DNA from: Candidatus Omnitrophota bacterium
GTDB lineage: Bacteria > Omnitrophota > Gorgyraeia > Gygaellales > JAHJCI01
Length of the DNA stretch: 8,481 bases
Direction of reading: 5' to 3'
NCBI GenBank assembly: GCA_018813085.1
Contig: JAHJCI010000153.1
Coordinates: 1 to 8,481 of the forward strand
The stretch's first letter is position 1; each line of letters opens with the position of its first letter. The notes below the pieces were generated by a model, which did no database searches, was not told where the DNA came from, and saw only the letters and a list, made by a program, of their open reading frames with translations. Positions 1 through 5,640 of the stretch are shown here, piece by piece. The translations under genes and the position numbers were made by a program.

Positions 1-1
1 G

Positions 2-445
2 GGATACGAAAAAATAAGTGAAGAGCTTGAGCGCCTGAAGACTGTTGTGCGCAGGAAGATATCCGCTGAGATAAAAAAGGCGCGGGAGCACGGGGATATC
101 GGAGAGAATGCCGAATATGATTCTGCCAAAGATGCGCAGGCAGCAAATGAAAGAAGGATTGCCGAATTGGAGGGCAAGCTTCAGCACGTGCGCATCATTG
201 ATAATGAGAATATCTCCAAGGATGAGGCATTGATCGGCGCGACTGTTCAGTTGAAGGATTTGAATTCAGGAGAAGAGATTAAATATATGCTGGTATCAGA
301 GGAAGAAGCAGACTACGACCAGGGCAAGATTTCGGTTACATCACCCGTAGGCAAGGGTTTATTAGGTCATAAGAAAGACGAGGCAGTTGAGATAAATATT
401 CCCGCAGGGGTCTTAAGATATAAGATACTGGAAATATCAAGATAG
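2..445 (+). CDS. greA: Transcription elongation factor GreA, 5'-truncated by the window edge
   Basis: GreA rescues backtracked RNA polymerase by inserting a coiled coil into the secondary channel and stimulating cleavage of the 3' RNA end. The reading frame is open from base 2, giving 147 visible residues. The family usually has about 158, so roughly ten N-terminal residues lie outside the window. The GTG at 47 is internal, because the residues before it (GYEKISEELERLK) are typical GreA sequence. The coiled-coil tip reads REHGDIGENAEY. Its acidic pair, Asp (codon 95-97) and Glu (codon 104-106), corresponds to the catalytic D41/E44 of E. coli GreA. The FKBP-like C-terminal domain follows, with SPVGKGLLGHKKDEAVEI near the end, and the frame stops at TAG 443-445. 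Nothing looks damaged. It probably belongs to an upstream unit, since a separate promoter precedes the next gene. Confidence 0.95.
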   Translation, partial: GYEKISEELERLKTVVRRKISAEIKKAREHGDIGENAEYDSAKDAQAANERRIAELEGKLQHVRIIDNENISKDEALIGATVQLKDLNSGEEIKYMLVSEEEADYDQGKISVTSPVGKGLLGHKKDEAVEINIPAGVLRYKILEISR

Positions 446-461
446 AAGAAATTGTAAACTT

Positions 462-481
462 AAGGCCATAAATTATGGCTT
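462..481 (+). other. Short inverted repeat after greA
   Basis: GCCATA (465-470) and TATGGC (474-479) form a 6-bp perfect stem with a 3-base AAT loop. AA and TT can pair outside it if G464 bulges. It starts about 20 bases after the greA stop. No run of T follows, so it is not a standard intrinsic terminator. It may stabilise the greA 3' end or be fortuitous. Confidence 0.35.
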
Positions 482-491
482 CAAGAAAATA

Positions 492-525
492 GCAAAATCT
501 CATAAAAATCCCCATAAGGTTTCGC
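492..525. repeat. Imperfect hairpin in the greA-mscS gap, resembling one near 5450
   Basis: The arm 492-503 (GCAAAATCTCAT) pairs with 514-525 (ATAAGGTTTCGC). By eye this gives 10 of 12 positions, one of them a G-T wobble, around a loop AAAAATCCCC. The left arm shares the 11-mer GCAAAATCTCA with the left arm of a hairpin upstream of the ORF6N gene (5451-5461). It could be a degenerate dispersed palindrome or the greA terminator. No clean T-run follows. Confidence 0.3.
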
Positions 526-539
526 CCTGTTTAAATTCC

Positions 540-568
540 TTATCATTTTAAGATTCCGGTGGTATAAT
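540..568 (+). promoter_or_regulatory. Sigma70-type extended -10 promoter for the mscS-GH65-GT4 cluster
   Basis: A consensus TATAAT lies at 563-568 with a TG one base upstream (560-561), giving TGnTATAAT. TTATCA at 540-545 matches the -35 consensus at 4 of 6 positions, with exactly 17 bases between the boxes. The predicted start near 575 gives a leader of about 48 bases before the ATG at 623. No other good promoter is visible between 623 and 3652, so it probably drives all three genes. Confidence 0.7.
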
Positions 569-622
569 TAAAGAACATAAAGCCTGATAAGCCAATAATA
601 TAAGCATAAAGGAGCAGCGGCT

Positions 623-1252
623 ATGGAAAGAAAATCAACAAAAAAGGCCTGGATTGTAGTGTTTAAAGGCAGCATCTTCCCGTTAATTATGGGAGCGGCA
701 ATTTTTGTATTGTTCCGGATTGTATATAAAAAATACGGCATCGAGCGCAACGCCCATTTAGATAAGGCATTTATTTCGCTGTTAATCTTATTTATTACAT
801 ACTGGGTATTTAAGATTACCGCGGCATTATTCAACTGGTATGCGGTGAATATCGCCGCCAAAACAAAGACAAAGCTGGATGATAAATTCATTCCTCTTTT
901 TAAGAGGATAGCGGTAATGTTTATCTGGGTTCTGGGTTTTATCGTGTTACTGGACAGGCTGGGAATAAATATAAATGCTTTTGTGGCTGCCTTAGGCGTT
1001 GGCTCTCTTGCAATTGCCCTGGCTGCGCAGGATACGATAGCCAATATTATCTGCGGTTTTTTAATTATGGTTGACAGGCCTTTTTCTATCGGAGATACCA
1101 TCAAGCTTCCTACTGGAGAGAAGGCAAAGGTTTTGGATATCGGGATAAGAAGGTCTAAATTCATTTCAGAAGAAAAGGCGATTATTATCGTGCCTAATTT
1201 AGACCTAAGCAAGAGCAAGATTGTCAATTATACATATGGAGAAAATTTATAA
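623..1252 (+). CDS. Short MscS-family mechanosensitive channel lacking the cytoplasmic cage domain
   Basis: This is a small-conductance mechanosensitive channel homologue of 209 residues, expected in the cytoplasmic membrane, where the family releases solutes on hypo-osmotic shock. Hydrophobic segments lie near residues 10-34, 46-70 and 93-112. They are followed by the pore helix TM3, residues 117-150, with the family's small-residue pattern ALGVGSLAIALAAQ. The DRPFSIGD turn (151-158) and the beta domain follow, ending in IIIVPNLDLSKSKIVNY (187-203). The protein then stops six residues later. E. coli MscS has about 286 residues and continues into an alpha/beta domain that forms the perforated cage; here that domain is missing, and only 45 bp separate the TAA from the next gene. 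The N terminus has one hydrophobic segment more than MscS. AAGGAG at 609-614, 8 bases from the ATG, supports the start. Family is sure; channel activity is inferred. Confidence 0.9.
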   Translation: MERKSTKKAWIVVFKGSIFPLIMGAAIFVLFRIVYKKYGIERNAHLDKAFISLLILFITYWVFKITAALFNWYAVNIAAKTKTKLDDKFIPLFKRIAVMFIWVLGFIVLLDRLGININAFVAALGVGSLAIALAAQDTIANIICGFLIMVDRPFSIGDTIKLPTGEKAKVLDIGIRRSKFISEEKAIIIVPNLDLSKSKIVNYTYGENL

Positions 1253-1297
1253 TACCCTGATTAGGGGTGCAATAAATAACCGGGGGTTAGCTGAAAA

Positions 1298-3631
1298 ATG
1301 AAAGATTATTATTCTAAATACAAAACCGAACATTCCTGGCTGATTAAAGAAAAGGGCTGGGTGAGGTCTCTTCAGGGAGGAAGAGAAAGTCAATTTGCCC
1401 TGGGCAATGGTTTTTTGGGCAGCCGGGCTGTTTTAGAAGAGATTCCTTATGAGTCAAAGCCGGGAACCTATATTGCCGGCCTATATGATAAAATCGGGTC
1501 CCAGGTTGCCGAGCTGGTTAACCTGCCGAATCCTTTTAATTTCAAGATTATGATTGACGGAGAACGCCTCGGCGTTCTTACTATGGATGCAGTAGAACAT
1601 AGAAGAGTTTTGAACCTGAGAAAGGGCCTTTTGTTAAGGCATACCGTGTTTCAGGATACCAAAAAAAGAAGATATGATTTTCAGAGTTTGAGATTTCTCT
1701 CTATGGCTTCGAAGAATATCGGGGTAATGCAGGTTGTTTTTACGTCGTTAGACAGCGCAGTTAAGCTTTCCATTGAGACAGGAATAGATACCTCTGTGCA
1801 TAACACGGGTACGGTTACAGAAGGACGCAAGAAGCATTTCAGGATAAAGGAAGTAGGCCAATTTGATAATCAGGGGTATCTTATAGTAGAGACTTTTGGT
1901 AAATCGCATTCAATAATTTTCAGAAGCGGGCTTTATTATAAAACCGCAGGTAAGAAGATTTTAGCAGGATATAATGTATTTGAACTTAGGCTGCGCAAGA
2001 ACCAGACCATTGTATTTACTAAAATATTCTATGTGCAGGCTGTTCCAGGAGGGGAAGACTTAGATAAGGCCAAGAAGTTATCAGAGAAGAAATTCAGAAA
2101 AGCATTTCTCGGCAGTTACAGTTCTTTGTTAGGCAGGCATATTTGTGCCTGGGAAGATTTATGGAAAGTGGCTGAGATTTCTATATGGGACGACCCGGAA
2201 GTTGAAAAGGGCCTCAGGTTTAATATTTACCACATGTTGATATGCGTTCCCCAAGACCACGGCTTCTCTAGCATCGGAGCCAGGACATTAACCGGGGAGG
2301 GTTATCACGGGCATATATTCTTGGATACCGAGGTTTTTCTGCTTCCTTTTTATCTCTATAATTTACCCGAAGCAGCCAGAAGCATACTCTGTTATAGATA
2401 TAACAGGTTAGATGCTGCGCGGGGGAATGCCAAGAAATTCGGCCTGAAGGGCGCAATGTTCCCCTGGGAGTCTGCGGGTTCAGGAGAGGATGAGACACCC
2501 GGCTGGGCCAAAGATTTAGACGGCAAGATAATTAAAATAGACACAGGTAAGATGCAGCATCATATAACCGCAGATATCGCCTATGCATTTTATCTCTATT
2601 ATAATGCCACGCACGATGAGAAATTCCTCAGGGATTATGGTTATGAGGTTTTCTTCGAGACGGCAAGATTTTGGGCTAGCCGCGTTAAATATAATAAAAA
2701 GAAGAAAAAATACGAGATTAACAATGTAATCGGCCCGGATGAATTTCATAAGGGCGTAAATAATAATGCCTACACTAATATGATGGCAAAGTGGAACCTG
2801 CTTATTGCCTATAATATGTTTCAGAAGATAAAAAAGTCAGAGCCGGGATTATTAAGAAAGTTGGTTAAGAAGATTGAGCTTTCATATAAAGAACCCGCAG
2901 ACTGGAAGAAGATTGCTTCCGGTATTTACATCAATATGGACAAGCGGCAGATAATTGAGCAATTCGACGGTTATTTCAGGAAAAAGAGGATTCCCATAAG
3001 CGATTGGGACGAGAATTATCTACCCGTTGTTAGAGAGAAGATTACTCCCAGGGATTATCAGGCAACGCAATTCGTGAAACAGGCAGATGTTGTAATGCTC
3101 CTATATCTGCTTTCAGATGTATTCAGCCTTAAAACTAAAAAGTGTAACTATGAATATTATATTGCCAGGACGCTGCATAAATCTTCATTGAGCCTGCCGA
3201 TTTATGCTGTTATGGCTATTGATGTGATGGATAGGGGCAGGGCTTATCAGTTTTTCAATACCGCTATTCGCGCCGATATAAGCAACATCCATAATAATAC
3301 GAATGAAGGTATCCATGCAGCCTGTATCGGCGGTGCCTGGCAGGTCTTAATAAGAGGTTTTTGCGGCATTAAGATTCAGAAAGAAATGCTCTCGATTAAC
3401 CCCAGCCTGCCAAGAACATGGCGGAAAGTTATTTTTTCCCTGCATTGGAGAGGGAGTTTACTTAAATTCGAGGCCAAAAACAATAGTCTAAAAATCCAGA
3501 TTATTTCAGCGGGCAGAAAGAAAAAGATTAAGCTAAGGGTATTTGAAACTTTGCATGAGATGTCCGGTAAGAAGATTTTTCAATTTAAGCGCAAGATGCC
3601 GCTAAAACACGAACAGGCTTATTATTTATAA
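1298..3631 (+). CDS. Glycoside hydrolase family 65 protein, probably an inverting disaccharide phosphorylase
   Basis: GH65 enzymes are mostly phosphorylases that split trehalose, maltose, kojibiose, nigerose or glucosylglycerol with phosphate to give beta-glucose 1-phosphate; a few are hydrolases. This protein has 777 residues, the usual length. The N-terminal beta-sandwich covers about residues 1-280, with GNGFLGSR near 36-43. The (alpha/alpha)6 barrel follows, then a C-terminal beta-sheet domain from about 690. The general acid is E482 in IGPDEFHKGVNNNAYTN. The K594-Q595 pair (FVKQADVVMLL) and TNEGIHAA with H673 match the sugar- and phosphate-binding segments. The usual FWDTE motif reads FLDTE (341-345), so Leu342 replaces a normally conserved Trp. 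There is no signal peptide, so it acts in the cytoplasm. A TGA two codons before the ATG at 1298 fixes the start. The ribosome site is weak (GGGGG, about 11 bases upstream). No beta-phosphoglucomutase is nearby. The substrate cannot be told from sequence. Confidence 0.9.
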   Translation: MKDYYSKYKTEHSWLIKEKGWVRSLQGGRESQFALGNGFLGSRAVLEEIPYESKPGTYIAGLYDKIGSQVAELVNLPNPFNFKIMIDGERLGVLTMDAVEHRRVLNLRKGLLLRHTVFQDTKKRRYDFQSLRFLSMASKNIGVMQVVFTSLDSAVKLSIETGIDTSVHNTGTVTEGRKKHFRIKEVGQFDNQGYLIVETFGKSHSIIFRSGLYYKTAGKKILAGYNVFELRLRKNQTIVFTKIFYVQAVPGGEDLDKAKKLSEKKFRKAFLGSYSSLLGRHICAWEDLWKVAEISIWDDPEVEKGLRFNIYHMLICVPQDHGFSSIGARTLTGEGYHGHIFLDTEVFLLPFYLYNLPEAARSILCYRYNRLDAARGNAKKFGLKGAMFPWESAGSGEDETPGWAKDLDGKIIKIDTGKMQHHITADIAYAFYLYYNATHDEKFLRDYGYEVFFETARFWASRVKYNKKKKKYEINNVIGPDEFHKGVNNNAYTNMMAKWNLLIAYNMFQKIKKSEPGLLRKLVKKIELSYKEPADWKKIASGIYINMDKRQIIEQFDGYFRKKRIPISDWDENYLPVVREKITPRDYQATQFVKQADVVMLLYLLSDVFSLKTKKCNYEYYIARTLHKSSLSLPIYAVMAIDVMDRGRAYQFFNTAIRADISNIHNNTNEGIHAACIGGAWQVLIRGFCGIKIQKEMLSINPSLPRTWRKVIFSLHWRGSLLKFEAKNNSLKIQIISAGRKKKIKLRVFETLHEMSGKKIFQFKRKMPLKHEQAYYL

Positions 3632-3651
3632 TCCTGCGGGAGGAGTCTAGA

Positions 3652-4830
3652 ATGGGCAAAAAGAAACTAAGCATATCTCATCTGCATTGGGGTTTTCCAC
3701 CTGTGATCGGAGGAGTAGAGACGCATTTAACGATATTGCTGCCGAATTTAGTTAAAAGGGGCCATAAGGTTAATCTGCTTACCGGTTCATTCGAGGGAGA
3801 AAAGATAAAAGACAGCTACAAGGGGGTTGGCATCCTGCGCCATCCGCTTATGGATTTAAACTGGCTTATCAAAAGAGGCTTGATGGACCTTTTCGAAGAA
3901 GTGGCTTCCCTGTTTAAGGAGTTCATTGATAAAACTAAGCCTGATTGTATCCATGTTCATAATATGCATTATTTTAGCAAGGTCCATGCATTGGCAATAC
4001 AAACAATAGCCAGAAAAAAAGGCATCCCGCTTATTTTAACGGCGCATAATGTATGGGATGATAATTTATTTATGGATTTGACGAAGAATATCAAATGGAG
4101 CCATATTATTGCCGTCAGCCATTTTATCAAAAGAGAGATTATCGGAATTGGCTATAGCCACAAAAATATTACGGTAATTCATCATGGCATTGACCAGGAT
4201 ATCTATTCTCCCGACGTTGATGCACGGCCTGTTTTTAAAAAATATCCTATTTTGAGAAACAAAAGGGTGATCTTCCATCCTGCAAGGATGGGTTTGGCTA
4301 AAGGCTGTGATATAAGTATTAAGGCATTGCGCATAATAAAACAGAGGTTTCCGGATGTAGTCCTGGTGCTTGCCGGCACAAAGAATATTATAGACTGGAG
4401 CCAGAGCCAAGAAAAGGATATTGCCTATATGCTGAACTTGATTAAATTTCTTAAACTCGAGAAAAATGTCTTAATCGATGTTTTTCCCTTAGAGGATATG
4501 CCGCGGCTCTACGCTGCTTCGTTAGTCTGTATGTATCCTTCAACCGCATCCGAGCCCTTCGGATTAACCATGTTAGAGGCTCTTGCCTCAGCCAGGCCAA
4601 TGGTTGTGACTGAAGCCGGAGGAATGCCGGAGATTATTAAAGATGGCATTGACGGATTTATCGTTCCGGTAAAAAATTTTGAGGCCCTGGCTTCACGGAT
4701 TATTCAGCTACTGGCTAATAGAGAATTAAGAGAGCGATTGGGATATACAGGGCGAGCGATAGTTGAGCAGCAATATACCAAGGAGATTATTTCCGAAAAT
4801 ACACTGAAGCTATATAGAGAGTTTTGTTAA
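3652..4830 (+). CDS. Glycosyltransferase family 4 (GT-B fold, retaining)
   Basis: This 392-residue protein transfers a sugar from an activated donor to an unknown acceptor, most likely at the inner face of the membrane or in the cytosol. The N-terminal Rossmann half begins with the glycine-rich acceptor-side motif VIGGVETH (about residues 18-25). It also holds HVHNMHYF and LTAHNVWDD, and ends at VIHHGID. The C-terminal donor half has the phosphate-contacting ARMGLAKG segment, with R212 and K217. It also has the EX7E signature EPFGLTMLE, with E301 and E309, followed by EAGGMPEII. All of these are GT4 hallmarks, and length and order are complete. There is no transmembrane segment. GGGAGGAG at 3638-3645, 6 bases before the ATG, is a strong ribosome site. 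The gene starts 20 bp after GH65, so the two are almost certainly co-transcribed. The acceptor could be a lipid, an oligosaccharide or a small metabolite. Confidence 0.92.
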   Translation: MGKKKLSISHLHWGFPPVIGGVETHLTILLPNLVKRGHKVNLLTGSFEGEKIKDSYKGVGILRHPLMDLNWLIKRGLMDLFEEVASLFKEFIDKTKPDCIHVHNMHYFSKVHALAIQTIARKKGIPLILTAHNVWDDNLFMDLTKNIKWSHIIAVSHFIKREIIGIGYSHKNITVIHHGIDQDIYSPDVDARPVFKKYPILRNKRVIFHPARMGLAKGCDISIKALRIIKQRFPDVVLVLAGTKNIIDWSQSQEKDIAYMLNLIKFLKLEKNVLIDVFPLEDMPRLYAASLVCMYPSTASEPFGLTMLEALASARPMVVTEAGGMPEIIKDGIDGFIVPVKNFEALASRIIQLLANRELRERLGYTGRAIVEQQYTKEIISENTLKLYREFC

Positions 4831-4876
4831 CATAACCCGCGTTTAGCTAAAAGTTACCTAAAGGATTCCCGCCAAG

Positions 4877-4904
4877 AAAAAAAAGGATGACGTTCCTATT
4901 TTTT
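4877..4904. terminator. Bidirectional intrinsic terminator between convergent GT4 and ORF6N genes
   Basis: AGGA (4884-4887) and TCCT (4894-4897) form a short stem around TGACGT. The left side carries eight A (4877-4884) and the right side six T (4899-4904), so the stem extends by A-T pairing past one A-A mismatch. Read on either strand it is a stem followed by a T-run. It lies between two convergent genes and overlaps the ORF6N stop codon. The GC core is only 4 bp, so efficiency is uncertain. Confidence 0.55.
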
Positions 4905-5415
4905 AGGAGTGAAATCCGATTCTTTTCTTTTGTTTAGCCGGCTCAGGCTGTAATAGTTGTTTGATTGCTTCAAATATCATCGTAATTTTCTTATCGTGAT
5001 TTATATATTTCTTTTCCAGTTCCTTGAGTTTTATCGCTAGATCTTTATGAGTTAAGAGTAATTCTTTTAATTTCACAAACGCGCGCATAATCTGAATATT
5101 AACCTTTATTGCCCTTTCACTGTTTAAAACACTGGAAAGCATTGCTACGCCTTGCTCAGTAAAGACAAAAGGCAACTTGCGAGTACCGCCCCAACTTGAT
5201 GTTCCAAAATGGAACTTCAAGTTTGCGATTTCTTCCTTTGTAAGTTGATACATAAAGTCTTCAGGGAATCTTTTAATATTCCTTTTCACCGCCTTATTTA
5301 AGTCTCTAGTGGCTACTCCATAAAGTTGTGCTAACTCTTTATCTAGCATTACTTTTTTACCTCTGATTTCTAATATCTTTGTAGCTATTATCTCTATCGA
5401 GACCTTGCCAGACAT
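4903..5415 (-). CDS. ORF6N-domain protein (KilA-N/ORF6N-type putative DNA-binding protein)
   Basis: This 170-residue protein carries an ORF6N domain, a small domain found in phage and chromosomal proteins and thought to bind DNA; its cellular role is not established. The domain spans about residues 5-115, with IRGKKVMLDKELAQLYGV (17-34), LNKAVKRNIKRFPEDFMYQL (39-58), then GGTRKLPFVFTEQGVAMLSSVLNSERA and IQIMRAFVKLKELL. A lysine- and leucine-rich, probably coiled-coil tail follows and ends in the RIGF motif common in this family. I chose ATG 5413-5415 because AGGAGGT (complement of 5422-5428) sits 6 bases upstream. A longer reading from 5454 would start upstream of that ribosome site and adds 13 unconserved residues. 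GC is about 35% by count, lower than the flanking genes, which fits horizontal origin. No recognised partner, transposase or phage gene is nearby. Confidence 0.88.
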   Translation of the reverse strand: MSGKVSIEIIATKILEIRGKKVMLDKELAQLYGVATRDLNKAVKRNIKRFPEDFMYQLTKEEIANLKFHFGTSSWGGTRKLPFVFTEQGVAMLSSVLNSERAIKVNIQIMRAFVKLKELLLTHKDLAIKLKELEKKYINHDKKITMIFEAIKQLLQPEPAKQKKRIGFHS

Positions 5416-5449
5416 AATTTTACCTCCTACTTTAATAGACGAAGCAAAT

Positions 5450-5486
5450 GGCAAAATCTCACATAGGCTTGTGAGGTGGTTTTGGC
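5450..5486. repeat. Imperfect palindrome upstream of the ORF6N gene
   Basis: CTCAC (5458-5462) pairs with GTGAG (5471-5475) around an 8-base loop. CAAAA (5452-5456) pairs with TTTTG (5480-5484) after an asymmetric bulge. The left arm contains GCAAAATCTCA, also present at 492-502. On the minus strand it lies in the leader region 35-70 bases upstream of the ORF6N start, so it could act on that transcript. It could also be a copy of a dispersed palindromic repeat. Confidence 0.35.
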
Positions 5487-5640
5487 TTGAGCAGAATGTC
5501 GTGAAGCCGAGCGGGCACGGTTTGCTTGTTTTCTAACTTATGTCCAAGAGCGAGGCAAAACGTCAAGCGTAGCCCTGACTCGCTGGGGCAGGGCAAGCGG
5601 TTATGCGAAATGACAAAAGCCCGAGCAAGTTCAGAAGTAT
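5461..5640. other. GC-rich noncoding stretch between ORF6N and the helicase
   Basis: I see no convincing coding frame, tRNA or transposase fragment. By hand count about 94 of 180 bases are G or C (52%), against roughly 35% in ORF6N and about 45% in the helicase. It contains a perfect 6-bp stem, GCCCTG (5572-5577) with CAGGGC (5589-5594), around an 11-base loop, and the 6-mer CAAGCG occurs directly on both sides of it (5564-5569 and 5594-5599). On the minus strand it follows the helicase stop and precedes ORF6N, so it would be transcribed by read-through. It could be a structured RNA, a remnant of a mobile unit, or the ORF6N control region. Confidence 0.4.
5572..5594. other. Perfect 6-bp stem-loop in the GC-rich gap
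   Basis: GCCCTG at 5572-5577 is the exact reverse complement of CAGGGC at 5589-5594, with loop ACTCGCTGGGG. No T-run follows on either strand, so it does not look like an intrinsic terminator for the helicase gene, whose stop codon lies about 45 bases away. Confidence 0.45.

Noticed and set aside
47..445. GTG at 47 as the greA start
   Set aside because: The frame upstream to base 2 encodes typical GreA N-terminal residues, so the gene simply runs off the window.
568..1227. A 219-codon open frame on the minus strand opposite the channel gene
   Set aside because: It is antisense to a well-conserved MscS pore region, has no ribosome site and no recognisable motif, and its hydrophobicity mirrors the sense gene.
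2268..2749. Two minus-strand open frames of about 76 codons inside GH65
   Set aside because: They lie opposite the conserved GH65 barrel, with no ribosome sites or motifs.
4066..4410. A 114-codon minus-strand open frame inside GT4
   Set aside because: It is antisense to conserved GT4 sequence and has no support of its own.
5416..5454. A 13-residue N-terminal extension of ORF6N
   Set aside because: The strong Shine-Dalgarno (complement of 5422-5428) lies inside it and serves the ATG at 5415; the extra residues are not part of the domain.
5531..5610. Resemblance to an integron attC site (CTAACTTATGTCCAAG ... CAAGCGGTTATG)
   Set aside because: Outer TAAC and GTTA can pair over only 4 bases, the inner L-type arms do not pair in the right order, and there is no integrase or cassette array. 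Likely coincidence.
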